Shown: positions 35,201 to 44,460 of the stretch, piece by piece
Numbering within the stretch: position 1 is the first letter of the stretch
Layout of the letters: every line of letters starts with the position of its first letter
NCBI RefSeq assembly: GCF_035943815.1
Contig: NZ_DASZBU010000009.1
Span: 144,756 to 208,755, forward strand
DNA length: 64,000 nucleotides
Direction: 5' to 3'
DNA from: Frateuria_A sp035943815
GTDB lineage: Bacteria; Pseudomonadota; Gammaproteobacteria; Xanthomonadales; Rhodanobacteraceae
Position numbers and translations under genes: made by a program
Notes under the pieces: generated by a model
Database searches by the model: none
The model's input: the letters and a program-made list of their open reading frames with translations, nothing else
Told to the model about the DNA's origin: nothing

Positions 35201-36325
35201 CTAGTGGCGCACGGGCAACGGCGCACTCAGCCCACCGGCATCCAACACCACGCGGCCCAACGCGTGCAGCGAGGGCTCGATGCCAAGGCGCGCGGCCAGC
35301 ACGGCCACCAGCGGGCCCAAGGCCTGCGGCGCCAACGGGTAGCCGTGTGCGAGCAGGCGCGGCTGCCCGTCGCGTCCTGCCTGGACGGCGGTCAGCGCGA
35401 TGGTGCCCAGGCCGGGTGCCTCGTGCGCCACCAACCCCGGCGGCGCCAGTGCCGGATCGGGCGCTGCCAGGGTTTCGAGCAACCAGCCCTCACCCGCCTC
35501 GCCCCGCTCCAGTGCGAACGGCAGCCGGTGCGCGTGCAGCAGCGCCGCATACTGGCGCAGCTCGAATACAAGCCCGGCGATGGCATGCGCCCGTTCCGCC
35601 GCGTCGCCGGCCTGCTGCGCCAGCCAGGCGGCCGGAGAACCTGCGTGCACGCGGCCCTCGGCATAGCGCAGCGGCAGGCCGCGCGCGCTCAGCGTGCTTT
35701 CGCCCTGGTACGGGGTGAGCATCGCCGCTTCGAGCAGCGTCCATAGCGGCGCCAGGTTGACGTGTTCGTACTGCACGCAGATCAGCGCGAGCAGGTCGTT
35801 GCGGCTGAAATAGCGCGCATGCTCGAGCGGTACGCCGAGCGTGCGCATCAGCCAGTCCGCGGTGCGCGTCCCGGCTTCGCCGCGACCGACCAGCTCTACT
35901 TCCATCCGGCCGGCCAACGCTTCGGCCACTGCCTCGGGCGCGAGCAACGACAGCGGCAGCAGGCGCAGCGCGCCACCGGCATGTTCGGATTCCGGCACCA
36001 GCGTCTGCGCCGGCATCTGGCCCTGGTGGCTGCCGAAGGCCACCACGTTCTGCAGGTGGCCGCGCGGAATGCGGCGGGCCAGTTCATCGAGCGTGGCCCA
36101 TACCGGAAAGCCCGGGCGCAGCAGCTCCACCGGATCGAACAAGGCACCGGCCAGCGCGAGCCGTGCCTGGCCGATACCCGGCAACAGCGCGTGCAGGTCC
36201 TCGGCCACCAGCCCGGCCAGGGCATCGGCCTGATCGCGGCTGAAGGTCATGGTGGAGGGCGACTGACCGGGCGGCAGTTCCAGCGCGAGTACCGCCGGCA
36301 AGGCGGTCAGCGGTTGCGCTTCCAT
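35201..36325 (-). CDS. Conserved hypothetical protein, 374 residues
   Basis: I do not recognise this protein. It has no signal peptide or membrane segment, is rich in Ala and Leu, and is soluble in character. Visible features: FSRDQADALAGLVAEDLHALLPG near the N-terminus, YFSRNDLLALICVQYEHVNLAPLW centrally, and a C-terminal LGTIALTAVQAGRDGQPRLL region. Codon use is like its neighbours. ATG 36325 is the best start; upstream frame to 36505 runs through the thiolase promoter. It diverges from the FadI-type gene. Confidence 0.7.
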   Translation of the reverse strand: MEAQPLTALPAVLALELPPGQSPSTMTFSRDQADALAGLVAEDLHALLPGIGQARLALAGALFDPVELLRPGFPVWATLDELARRIPRGHLQNVVAFGSHQGQMPAQTLVPESEHAGGALRLLPLSLLAPEAVAEALAGRMEVELVGRGEAGTRTADWLMRTLGVPLEHARYFSRNDLLALICVQYEHVNLAPLWTLLEAAMLTPYQGESTLSARGLPLRYAEGRVHAGSPAAWLAQQAGDAAERAHAIAGLVFELRQYAALLHAHRLPFALERGEAGEGWLLETLAAPDPALAPPGLVAHEAPGLGTIALTAVQAGRDGQPRLLAHGYPLAPQALGPLVAVLAARLGIEPSLHALGRVVLDAGGLSAPLPVRH

Positions 36326-36437
36326 CGAGGTTTCCGAACGGCGGGGAACTCCGATTCTACCATTCACGCTTTTGGGCTTCCGCCGCATGGACGTGCGGGT
36401 TAGCCTTGGGAGCTCAAGGCCCAGGACCGCCCAGGAC

Positions 36438-37721
36438 ATGGAAAAAACCCCCAAGCGCGTCGGTGTGATCGGCGGTGTGCGCATCCCGTTCTGCCGCAAC
36501 AACACCGCCTACGCCGACGTCGGCAACTTCGGCATGTCGGTCAAGGTGCTCGGGGCGCTGGTGGAGCGGTACGGGCTGCACGGGGTGGAGCTGGGCGAAG
36601 TGGCGCTGGGCGCCGTCATCAAGCACGCTTCGGACTGGAACCTGGCGCGCGAGGCGCTGTTGAGTTCGGGCCTTGCGCCGACCACGCCCGGCATCACCAC
36701 TGCGCGCGCCTGCGGCACGTCGTTGGACAACGCGATCATCGTGGCCAACAAGATCGCGCTGGGGCAGATCGACGCCGGCATCGCCGCCGGATCGGACACG
36801 ACCAGCGACGTGCCGATCGTCTACGGCGACCGTCTGCGCAAGCGGCTGCTTTCGATCAACCGCGCCACGGGCTGGCAGGACAAGCTGGCCGCCGCCACGC
36901 GCGGCTTCTCGCTCGCGGAACTCAAGCCTTCTTTTCCGGGCGTGGCCGAGCCGCGCACCGGCATGTCGATGGGCGAGCACTGCGAGAAGATGGCGCGCGA
37001 ATGGCACATCGGCCGCGAGGAGCAGGACCGCCTGGCGCTGCAAAGCCACCACAAGCTCGCCGCCGCCTACGAGGCGGGCTTCATGGACGACCTGGTGGTG
37101 CCCTTTCGTGGCGTCAAGCGCGACAACATTCTGCGGCCCGACACCAGCATGGAGAAGCTGGCGACGCTAAAGCCTGCCTTTGACCGCACCTCCGGCCACG
37201 GCACGCTGACCGCCGGCAATTCCACGGCGCTCTCCGACGGTGCCGCCGCGGTGCTGCTTGCCGGCGAGGACTGGGCCGCCGCGCGCGGCCTGCCGGTGCA
37301 GGCCTGGGTGCGCGACGCCGAAGTGGCGGCGGTCGACTTCGTCCATGGCGAAGGCCTGCTGATGGCGCCGACGGTGGCGGTGACGCGGCTGCTCGCACGC
37401 AACAACCTCGGTCTGCAGGACTTCGACTTCTACGAGATCCACGAGGCCTTCGCCGCTCAGGTGCTGTGCACCTTGCGCGCATGGGAAAGCGCCGACTACT
37501 GCCGCAACCGGCTGGGCCTGGCCGCGCCGCTGGGCAGCATCGATCCGGCCAAGCTCAACGTGCACGGCTCGAGCCTTGCCGTCGGCCATCCCTTCGCTGC
37601 CACGGGTGCGCGGCTGGTCGCCACGCTGGCCAAGGAGCTCGCGCAGAAGGGCAGCGGCCGCGGCCTGATCTCGGTGTGCACCGCTGGCGGCATGGGCGTG
37701 GTGGCGATCCTCGAACGCTGA
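36438..37721 (+). CDS. fadI: Acetyl-CoA C-acyltransferase (thiolase), FadI-type
   Basis: A 427-residue thiolase that cleaves 3-ketoacyl-CoA in fatty-acid beta-oxidation or condenses acetyl-CoA. Active-site Cys in TARACGTSLDNAI (about residue 95), His in EIHEAFAAQ, the GHPFAATGARL loop and the second Cys in CTAGGMG. The sequence follows E. coli FadI through VGVIGGVRIPF, PAFDRTSGHGTLTAGNSTAL and HEAFAAQ. No fadJ partner is next to it. ATG 36438 has AGGA just upstream. The chain-length preference is inferred. Confidence 0.92.
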   Translation: MEKTPKRVGVIGGVRIPFCRNNTAYADVGNFGMSVKVLGALVERYGLHGVELGEVALGAVIKHASDWNLAREALLSSGLAPTTPGITTARACGTSLDNAIIVANKIALGQIDAGIAAGSDTTSDVPIVYGDRLRKRLLSINRATGWQDKLAAATRGFSLAELKPSFPGVAEPRTGMSMGEHCEKMAREWHIGREEQDRLALQSHHKLAAAYEAGFMDDLVVPFRGVKRDNILRPDTSMEKLATLKPAFDRTSGHGTLTAGNSTALSDGAAAVLLAGEDWAAARGLPVQAWVRDAEVAAVDFVHGEGLLMAPTVAVTRLLARNNLGLQDFDFYEIHEAFAAQVLCTLRAWESADYCRNRLGLAAPLGSIDPAKLNVHGSSLAVGHPFAATGARLVATLAKELAQKGSGRGLISVCTAGGMGVVAILER

Positions 37722-37742
37722 GCCGTCCGGACGCCCGAAGCG

Positions 37743-38246
37743 ATGCCGCGCCTGCGCGTCACCACCGCACTGAGCCTGCTGGCGTTGCTCGTCGGTATCT
37801 GGGGCACGCACTGGCTGAGCGGCTTCACCGACGATTGGATCGGTCCGCCGCCGCGAGGCGCAACGGCGGCCGCGCGCCCGCCACGGGCGCCTTCGCACCA
37901 TCGTTCGCATACGCCCCCGCGCGTGCTGGGTGCGGAGCCCGAGGCCGGCCCCGTTGCCGCGCCGGTCCCGCCGCCTTCGCTGGTGCCGCTGGAGACGCCC
38001 GCCGGTCCGTCCGCGTGGGCCGAGTTGCAGGGCCACCTTGACGGTCGCGTGGTGCTGGAAATCGATACCGGCAGCGACGGCCGCGTCACCGATGCGCGTG
38101 TCGCCCGGACCAGTGGCGACCCGGTGCTCGATGCGCATGCGCTGGCCACCGTGCGGCACTGGCGTTTCGCGGTGCCAGCGGGATCTTCCGGAGTACGCGG
38201 CCAGCTGCCGATGCGCTTTCAAGGCCCGAAGGCCACGCCGCCGTGA
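37743..38246 (+). CDS. TonB-like C-terminal domain protein
   Basis: A 167-residue protein with an N-terminal membrane anchor (about residues 7-24), a Pro/Ala-rich linker (about 35-85, suited to spanning the periplasm) and a C-terminal TonB-type domain (DGRVVLEIDTGSDGRVTDAR, DPVLDAHALATVRHWRF). TonB transmits inner-membrane energy to outer-membrane receptors. The linker is short for a full TonB and no exbB or exbD is nearby, so it may be an accessory TonB-family protein. It follows the thiolase by 21 bases. Confidence 0.82.
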   Translation: MPRLRVTTALSLLALLVGIWGTHWLSGFTDDWIGPPPRGATAAARPPRAPSHHRSHTPPRVLGAEPEAGPVAAPVPPPSLVPLETPAGPSAWAELQGHLDGRVVLEIDTGSDGRVTDARVARTSGDPVLDAHALATVRHWRFAVPAGSSGVRGQLPMRFQGPKATPP

Positions 38247-38319
38247 CGTTCCGCTCGCGGGAAAAGAGAGCGAATGTCTCCTGTGCTCTCACGCCTCCGA
38301 GCGCAGCGCTAGTGCGGAC

Positions 38320-40209
38320 TCAGAGAATCCCGCTCGCACTCGACCCGAACGCCGTGATCAGGCGTGTGTAGATCAGCTTGGGCGACAGCGCCACGTCGGG
38401 AAAGTCGCCCACCGGCTCGTAGCAGCTGAAGAACGCCGGATCGCTCGGCCGCATCGGCGCGCAACCTGCCTTGAGCTGGTAGCTGGTGGCGTAGCGATAG
38501 GGCCAGAAGTCGAACAGCGGAAGGCTTTCGGAAACGTCGCCGATCACCTGGTTGACCGTGGTCAGCACCGGCACCACCGGGCGGCGCGGCGCGATCACCC
38601 AGGCGTTCTGCGGCTCGGTGTCGCGCAGGATCGACGCGCGCACCTGGGCAGCGATGCGGCTGTCGTAGACGATCACCCCCGCTTCGGTGTTGTAGTGGTC
38701 CGAACGGGGGTCGAAGTTGTGCGAGCCGACCATGGCGAAGCGGTCGTCCACGACGATCGACTTGGCATGCAAGGCGAAGCGGCGGCCTTCGCTGACCAGC
38801 GGCGCCGGCCGCCGGCTGCTGCCGTGGCTGCCCAGCAGGCCGTGGTCCTCGGTGCTGACGTAGCGGCGCGAGGCGTTGCGCGCGGGTTCGCCGCTCGCGT
38901 GCCGGCCATCGCCGACCCATTCCAGGCTGGCCAGCGCGTTGGCTGCGGCGGCGTCCGCGGCATGCGGCTTGAGCTCGTAGATCTCGAAGCCGTAGTCCTT
39001 GAGGTAGCGCTTGCGATGCTTGTAGGAAAGCGCATAGACCGCGAAGGCATCGGTGGAGGCGAGCGAGTTGGTCGACACCACGATGCGCGGTGCGGTCTGC
39101 TCTTCGTGCAGGTGCTCGAAGATGTGGCGTGCGCGCCGGCTCATCACCAGATAGGGCGTCTGCAGAATCACCTCATGGCGCGCCTCGCCGACCATCTGCA
39201 TCACGTGCGCGGTGAACTGGCGTGCCTGCCGCTTGAGCGGCTGCTCGGTCTTGGCCGGCAGGTCGCTGAAGAATTCGACGTGCTCGACACGCACGCTGCC
39301 GGCCAGCACGTGCATGCGCAGCCAGGCCGCATCGTCGGCCTCCTGCTGCACGCGGTAGACCCGCTGCGGATGGTCGTAGTGAGGCGCATCCCAGCCGGGC
39401 GCCTGCGGATGGGCAAGGATGTAGTGGTTGACGTCGCGCAGCTGGGTCAGCGGCACGGCGCGCTTGTGCCGCCAGAACAGCGCGAAGCTCCTGGCCATGG
39501 CGCGTGCGGCCGGGCCACCGACCAGCACGTCGCGGTCGACGTAGTCGAAGTCGTCGTTCCAGTCGAAGTAACGGTCCTGGTAGTTGCGCCCGCCGGTGAT
39601 GCCGGCGGTGTCGTCCACTACCATCACCTTGTTGTGCATGCGTTGGTTGAACTTGAGGAAGCAGCAGGCGATGCCGGCGGCCCATTCGAGCGGCGAGGTG
39701 CGCGCTTCCTGGAAGGTCGGGTTGTACAGCCGCACCTGCAGATTGGGGCTCGCGCGGGCGAGCCGGTCGAGCAGGCCGAGGTCACCGAAGGAGGACAGTT
39801 GGTCGGCCAGGATGCGCACCTGCACGCCACGCCGTGCCGCCTGCACCAGCTCGTCGAGCACCAGCTGGCCGACATCGTCCTGGTCCCAGATGTAGGTCTG
39901 CACGTCGATCGAGCGGCGCGCGGCGCGGATCAGGCTGAGCCGCGCCACCAGCGCCGGCTCGCTGGCATCGAGCAGCGCCACCAGGTGCTGCGGCCGGGCC
40001 GGCGTCGATTCGGCCAGCGCCTCCACCGCCGCATCGAGCAGCGGCGAGGGACGCGCGCAGTGCTCGGGCTGGCTGCAGGTGGAGTCTTTCGCGGTAGTGG
40101 CCGCGACGAGGGCATCGGCGCGGCGGATCTGCGCGCGCGAGAGCGTGCAGCCATTGAGCAGCGCGGCGGCGGCGAGCAGGGTAAACAGGGCGAAGTGGCG
40201 CAAACTCAT
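38320..40209 (-). CDS. Phospholipase D family lipoprotein, ClsC (YmdC)-like
   Basis: A 629-residue protein with a lipoprotein signal (lipobox LLNGC) and two HKD catalytic motifs: HNKVMVVDDTAGITGGRN and HAKSIVVDDRFAMVGSHN. The long insert and DVQTYIWDQDDVGQLV at the start of the domain resemble ClsC, a cardiolipin synthase that uses phosphatidylglycerol and phosphatidylethanolamine. E. coli ClsC needs YmdB, which is absent nearby. Start ATG 40209 has a G-rich site. Exact reaction is inferred; a phospholipase D role is also possible. Confidence 0.9.
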   Translation of the reverse strand: MSLRHFALFTLLAAAALLNGCTLSRAQIRRADALVAATTAKDSTCSQPEHCARPSPLLDAAVEALAESTPARPQHLVALLDASEPALVARLSLIRAARRSIDVQTYIWDQDDVGQLVLDELVQAARRGVQVRILADQLSSFGDLGLLDRLARASPNLQVRLYNPTFQEARTSPLEWAAGIACCFLKFNQRMHNKVMVVDDTAGITGGRNYQDRYFDWNDDFDYVDRDVLVGGPAARAMARSFALFWRHKRAVPLTQLRDVNHYILAHPQAPGWDAPHYDHPQRVYRVQQEADDAAWLRMHVLAGSVRVEHVEFFSDLPAKTEQPLKRQARQFTAHVMQMVGEARHEVILQTPYLVMSRRARHIFEHLHEEQTAPRIVVSTNSLASTDAFAVYALSYKHRKRYLKDYGFEIYELKPHAADAAAANALASLEWVGDGRHASGEPARNASRRYVSTEDHGLLGSHGSSRRPAPLVSEGRRFALHAKSIVVDDRFAMVGSHNFDPRSDHYNTEAGVIVYDSRIAAQVRASILRDTEPQNAWVIAPRRPVVPVLTTVNQVIGDVSESLPLFDFWPYRYATSYQLKAGCAPMRPSDPAFFSCYEPVGDFPDVALSPKLIYTRLITAFGSSASGIL

Positions 40210-40333
40210 ACCCCCATCATACGGGCGGTGCCGTGGGCGGCGAGGCAAGACGCAGCGTCCGTTCAGCAGGGCAGGTATTCCTTGCCGCCGGCAGCAGGGC
40301 CTGACGCGGGGCTCGCCTCCGGCGCACGGCCAT

Positions 40334-40888
40334 TCATTGCGATGCCCGGGCAATCGCGATCGACAACGCCAGCTCCACGTGGTCCGATAGCACGGCGCGG
40401 TGGCCGGTCATGCCGAATTCACTGCGCGTCAACTGGCCGCGTGCCTCGATCAAGCAGGCGTCGGCGGTGCAGCGCGCGGGCAGCAGCTCGAAGCGCATCG
40501 GGCGGGTGATTCCGCGCAAGGTCAGCTGGCCTTCGAGCGTGCCGCCGTCGTCCAGCGCCGTGCGCGGCACCGGTGCGGAGACGAAGCGCAAGGTCGGATA
40601 CCGCGCCGCGTCGAAGAATTCCTCGGCCAACACCCAGCGGCGCAGGCGTTGCGAGTCCATCGACAGGCTGTCCACCGCAACGCGCGCGTCCACCACCACG
40701 CGGCCGTCGCCGTGCGGCTCGATCGCGCCGGCGAGCCGCTCGAAGCGGCCGTGAATGGTGTGCAGCCACAGCAGCCGCACGCCGAAATCCACATGCGAGG
40801 GCGGACTTTCGATGCGCCACCGGTGGGACGGCGCCGCGTGCACCGCCGGCGCGAGGGCCAGCATCGCGACGAGGGCCGCGGTGCGCAT
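40334..40888 (-). CDS. YceI family periplasmic protein
   Basis: A 184-residue secreted lipocalin-like protein: signal peptide (MRTAALVAMLALAPAVHA), then WRIESPPSHVDFGVRLLWLHTIHGRFERLAG and the C-terminal SEFGMTGHRAVLSDHVELAL. YceI folds bind polyisoprenoids such as ubiquinone precursors; some are acid- or base-induced. The start overlaps the SixA stop by one base (TGATG), so the two are coupled. Confidence 0.92.
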   Translation of the reverse strand: MRTAALVAMLALAPAVHAAPSHRWRIESPPSHVDFGVRLLWLHTIHGRFERLAGAIEPHGDGRVVVDARVAVDSLSMDSQRLRRWVLAEEFFDAARYPTLRFVSAPVPRTALDDGGTLEGQLTLRGITRPMRFELLPARCTADACLIEARGQLTRSEFGMTGHRAVLSDHVELALSIAIARASQ

Positions 40889-41361
40889 CAGGGCGACCAG
40901 AAAGCATCCAGTCGTGCGTTGCCCGGTTCCAGCACGCCCTGCAGGTGCAGCACGGCCAGCGCGGCCGGCGGCATGCCGCGGAATTCGTCAGAACGGCCGT
41001 CCACCATCAGGGCGACCAGTCGCTCGATGCCGGGGTTGTGGCCCACCAGCAGCATGCAGCGTGCGTCGGCGTGCTGGTCGAGCAGGGCGAGCAATTCGCC
41101 CGGGGTGGCGTCGTAGATTTCCCCGGCCAGGCCGATCGCGCCGTCAGGGGCGACCGCCTTGGCGGCCAATTCCGCGGTGCGTCTTGCACGCAGGGCCGGC
41201 GAGCACAGCAGGCGGTCCGGACGCACGCCGTGCGCGGCGAGCCAGCGGCCGGCGGCCAGCGCCTCCTGTTCGCCGCGCGGGCTCAGCGAGCGTTCCAGGT
41301 CCTGGCTGCCGGAGGATGCGGGCAGGGCCTCGGCATGTCGCAAAAGAATCAGTTCTTGCAT
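40888..41361 (-). CDS. SixA-type histidine phosphatase
   Basis: A 157-residue histidine-phosphatase-family protein. The catalytic His lies in the RHG-like motif LLRHAEA (residue 9), and the second His in LVGHNPGIERL. Short length and sequence match SixA, a phosphohistidine phosphatase that acts on histidine-phosphotransfer domains. Targets here are unknown. It is coupled to yceI downstream and follows a ParA gene by 12 bases, so the three probably form one transcript. Confidence 0.9.
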   Translation of the reverse strand: MQELILLRHAEALPASSGSQDLERSLSPRGEQEALAAGRWLAAHGVRPDRLLCSPALRARRTAELAAKAVAPDGAIGLAGEIYDATPGELLALLDQHADARCMLLVGHNPGIERLVALMVDGRSDEFRGMPPAALAVLHLQGVLEPGNARLDAFWSP

Positions 41362-41373
41362 GGCGGCCTCGAT

Positions 41374-42003
41374 TCAATGCTGGCGCTTGAGCCAGCGCAG
41401 CAGCGGCAGCCAGTCCTGCTGTTGGCTGCGCACCTGTTCGGAGTGGTAGTCGAAGATGCCTTTGCCCAGGGCGGTGAGCAGCACGTAGGCCTGGCTGTCG
41501 CGCAATTCGGCGACGACCGGGAAGGGGGCATCCTCGGCCAGCTGCGCCAGCGCGTCCTGGCTGGCGTGGGTCCATGGCTTGAGGCGGTTGCCGACGAGGG
41601 CCACCGGCAGCTTGCCGCGTTTGATCCTCGCGATGCCGGCGAGCCGTTGCAGGAAGTCCAGCGTCGCGTGCAGGTCGAACGAAGAGGGCAACACCGGCAC
41701 CAGCAGGGCGCTGGCCTGCTCCAGCAGCGGCTCCAGCTCGCGCTCGCCGGTGCCGGCGGGGGTGTCGACCAGCACGCGGTCGGTGTCCGGCGGGAGTTTC
41801 TGCAGACCACGGCGGCCTTCCAGCCCCAGCACGCCTGGCGTTCCGTCGGGCCGCAGCGCGGCCCAGCGGAAGCTCGAACCCTGGCGGTCGGTGTCCACGA
41901 TCGCCGTGCGCCTGCCCTCCTGCGCGAAGTGCGAGGCCAACTGGGTGACCAGCGTGCTCTTGCCGCATCCGCCCTTGCTGCTTGCCACCAGCACCGTCAG
42001 CAT
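41374..42003 (-). CDS. Orphan ParA/MinD-family ATPase
   Basis: A 209-residue P-loop ATPase of the ParA family. The deviant Walker A motif KGGCGKST is at residues 10-17, with VDTDRQGSS (Walker A') and VLVDTPAGTG (Walker B). No parB or partition site is adjacent, so it is a solitary ParA that may position a cellular cargo other than DNA. ATG 42003 has GGGGG upstream. It leads a likely operon with sixA and yceI. Confidence 0.9.
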   Translation of the reverse strand: MLTVLVASSKGGCGKSTLVTQLASHFAQEGRRTAIVDTDRQGSSFRWAALRPDGTPGVLGLEGRRGLQKLPPDTDRVLVDTPAGTGERELEPLLEQASALLVPVLPSSFDLHATLDFLQRLAGIARIKRGKLPVALVGNRLKPWTHASQDALAQLAEDAPFPVVAELRDSQAYVLLTALGKGIFDYHSEQVRSQQQDWLPLLRWLKRQH

Positions 42004-42043
42004 CGGCCGCCCCCGTTCGGAAAGGTGGGGCAAGCGTAACTGG

Positions 42044-43126
42044 TTACGGGGAGCGGGGAACAGGATGGTCCGCGCGCGCCGCAGTTCGGGTGCCCGCAGG
42101 CGGCGGCGCGTTTCCTTCGGGGTGCATCTCCCAGTCGGCCGGGGCATCGGTCGGCACGCCGGCATCGCGCAATGCCGAGAGCACCAGGCTCATCTCGGTA
42201 CCGCCGCTGCGCGCCAGCGACAGCAGGTGCTGGGCCTGGGCCTTGTCGGCCTGCACACGCGAGGCGAGCCGGGCGAACTGCTGAACCTGCCAGACCAGGT
42301 CGCGCCGTTCGCGCAGCGCCTGGTTGCGCTCCGCTTCGTCGCCGAGGGTTTCGCGCAGGTGCAGGCCGAGCGATCGGGCCAAGGGACTGGACCCCCATTC
42401 GAGCGTCTTGCCGAGCTGCCGGCAATCGGCACTCAGCTGCTGGTCGGCGCCGGCGTCCTGGCACAGGTCGGCCACGGCACGCAGGCCCGGTTGCGGCTGC
42501 GTGCCGGCGATGCCGAACACGAGCATCGCCTGCAGGCCGGCCGCGCCGGCGCCGGCCTTCGGATCGAGCGTGGCCGCGGGGGGCGGCAGCACGCCCACGC
42601 TGCTGGCCAGGGCCTTCAGGCTGGTGCCGGTGTAGTCGTCGTAGAGCTTGGTCTGGGCCGCGTGCGCGAGGTCCGCGCGGGCGGCCTCGCGCTTGGCCTC
42701 GTGCATGTCCTGGCCGAGCTTGAGCAGCCAGACGGCGGCGTTGTCCGGAGCCTCTTCCAGCAGCGAGGCGAGGGCCTGGGCGTTGGGGCAGGCGCCGGCC
42801 TTCGCGTCGCAATCGGCCAGCTGTATCCAGCGCTCCGCCGGGCCATGCCCCGGCGCGGCCACGGCGCGCTCGATCAGGCTGTGGAAGTCGTTCGCCTTGG
42901 GTTGGTCGGCCAGCGGACGCGCCAGCAGCGCCGCGCCGAGCAGCGGCAACGCGTCGGCGCGCGGCGCCAGCACGCTCACCAGGTCGCGCTGGAAGGCAAG
43001 CAAGGCGGCGGAGTGCTGTTGCTGCCGGGGGTGGGCCTTGGATTTCTTCGCCAGCACGGTGCCGGGCACGGCGCTGGCACCCAGCACGCATGCCAGCAGG
43101 ATGGCCAGTTGACGCAGTCCCGGCAT
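42044..43126 (-). CDS. Secreted hypothetical protein, 360 residues
   Basis: Not recognised. The first 26 residues are a signal peptide (MPGLRQLAILLACVLGASAV, then PGTVLA). The mature part is Ala/Leu-rich and mostly helical in character, with spaced motifs such as ERWIQLADCDAKAGACPNAQALA and EEAPDNAAVWLLKLGQ that look like TPR or Sel1-style helical repeats. Six or so Cys residues may form disulfides. AAGGAGA precedes ATG 43126. It stands just upstream of the ParA gene. Confidence 0.72.
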   Translation of the reverse strand: MPGLRQLAILLACVLGASAVPGTVLAKKSKAHPRQQQHSAALLAFQRDLVSVLAPRADALPLLGAALLARPLADQPKANDFHSLIERAVAAPGHGPAERWIQLADCDAKAGACPNAQALASLLEEAPDNAAVWLLKLGQDMHEAKREAARADLAHAAQTKLYDDYTGTSLKALASSVGVLPPPAATLDPKAGAGAAGLQAMLVFGIAGTQPQPGLRAVADLCQDAGADQQLSADCRQLGKTLEWGSSPLARSLGLHLRETLGDEAERNQALRERRDLVWQVQQFARLASRVQADKAQAQHLLSLARSGGTEMSLVLSALRDAGVPTDAPADWEMHPEGNAPPPAGTRTAARADHPVPRSP

Positions 43127-43284
43127 CGCGTTCTCCTTGGAGCTGAAGCGGGCAGCATAGCGGGCAAGGATTAAGCCAGCCTGATCCGCCTGGCGGCGGG
43201 GTGCGCGCTGGCGGGCAAGGATGGTTAGCATGACCGCTCCCCGACGCGCACCCGGCGCGTGCCTGCGAATGATGGAGAGATGCC

Positions 43285-43485
43285 GTGGATCAGTTTTCGA
43301 GGTTGGCCGACGTCCAGGCGGCGCCATGGTTTGTCGGCTGGGGCACGCTGGCGCTCATCAACGCGGGCTTGGCGCAAGGCAAGAACCGCAGCGGCCTGCT
43401 GTGGTTCCTGCTCTCGCTGGTGTTCGGCCCGCTCGCCACGCTGGTGCTGGTGCTGTTGCCGAAGGTGCGCCAGAAGTTGTTCTGA
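43285..43485 (+). CDS. Small membrane protein, 66 residues
   Basis: A short protein with a GTG start (43285) and a good GGAGAG ribosome site. It has two hydrophobic stretches (WFVGWGTLALINAGLAQ and LLWFLLSLVFGPLATLVLVL) joined by the basic GKNRSG, then a basic tail. It is not recognised, but the membrane pattern and ribosome site support a real gene. It converges with speE, 10 bases away. Confidence 0.68.
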   Translation: MDQFSRLADVQAAPWFVGWGTLALINAGLAQGKNRSGLLWFLLSLVFGPLATLVLVLLPKVRQKLF

Positions 43486-43495
43486 TCGGCGGCCG

Positions 43496-44347
43496 CTATT
43501 CGCCCAGCGCCTCGCGCATGAACTCCGGCTGCGCCAGCGCGCCGCGGTGAGTCTCGGCGTTGTAGTAGCGGGTAGGGAAGCCCTTGCTGAGGGCGCCGCG
43601 CTCGCGGAAGCCGGAGAGATCTCCGCCCTTGCGCGCCATCGTGCAGCTCCACCAGCCCGTCGGGTAGCAGGGCTGCGGGAACGGCAGCGTCTTGACCGCG
43701 GAGAAGCCGGAGGTGCGCATGGCCGAGCGCATCGACTTGATCAGTTCCAGGTGCGCCAGCGGCGATTCGCTCTGCTGCACCAAAATGCCGCCGTGGCGCA
43801 GCGCCTTGTGGCAGCTGGCGTAGAAGGCGGCGTTGAACAGGCCTTCGGCCGGCCCCACCGGATCGGTCGAGTCGACGATGATGAGGTCCAGCGAATCGGG
43901 TTCGGCCTCGGCCATGTACTTGATGCCGTCGATGAACAACAGCTCCGCGCGCGGATCGCCGTTGGACTCGCACAGTTCCGGGAAATACTGCTCGGCCAGG
44001 CGCGTGACACGCTCGTCGATCTCCACCTGCACCGCGTGCTCGACTTCCTCGTGCTTGAGCACTTCGCGCAGCGTGCCGCAGTCGCCGCCGCCGATGATCA
44101 CCACGCGCTTGGCGCGCGCATGGGTGAACAAGGCCGGATGGGTCATCATCTCGTGATAGAGGAAGTTGTCGCGGCTGGTCAGCATCACGCAGCCGTCGAT
44201 GACCATGAGATTGCCCCAGTCGGTGGTCTGGTAGATCTCGATGGTCTGGAACGGCGTCTTCTCCGCATGCAGCAGTTTCTCCACGCGGAAACCGATGGAG
44301 GAGCCTGAGGTCTGGTGGGCCTCGGTGAACCAGCTGAGTTGCGACAT
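43496..44347 (-). CDS. speE: Spermidine synthase
   Basis: A 283-residue aminopropyltransferase that adds an aminopropyl group from decarboxylated S-adenosylmethionine to putrescine. Signatures: YHEMMTHPALF, the cofactor site VVIIGGGDCGTLREVLKH, and the catalytic region VDSTDPVGPAEGLFN. ATG 44347 was chosen, since the conserved LSWFTEAH begins there. The promoter should be near 44391 on the minus strand. It diverges from speA, so both ends of the polyamine route share one control region. Confidence 0.96.
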   Translation of the reverse strand: MSQLSWFTEAHQTSGSSIGFRVEKLLHAEKTPFQTIEIYQTTDWGNLMVIDGCVMLTSRDNFLYHEMMTHPALFTHARAKRVVIIGGGDCGTLREVLKHEEVEHAVQVEIDERVTRLAEQYFPELCESNGDPRAELLFIDGIKYMAEAEPDSLDLIIVDSTDPVGPAEGLFNAAFYASCHKALRHGGILVQQSESPLAHLELIKSMRSAMRTSGFSAVKTLPFPQPCYPTGWWSCTMARKGGDLSGFRERGALSKGFPTRYYNAETHRGALAQPEFMREALGE

Positions 44348-44385
44348 GGCGCTGTCCTGCACTTGGGATACATGAAAAGAGCGGC

Positions 44386-44452
44386 ATTGTAGCGGCAACC
44401 GCACGCACGCAATGTGCGGGTTGACCACCTGTTGCCGCCCCGCCGCTACAAT
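44386..44452. promoter_or_regulatory. Divergent speE/speA promoters
   Basis: A TACAAT -10 box faces each way: minus strand at 44386-44391 for speE, plus strand at 44447-44452 for speA. Both are set in the same context, GCCGCTACAATG(G/C)CG. TTGACC (44421-44426) and minus-strand TTGCGT (44407-44412) are -35 candidates, but their spacings (20 and 15 bases) are poor. The shared context suggests common regulation. Confidence 0.5.
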
Positions 44453-44460
44453 GGCGCCGG

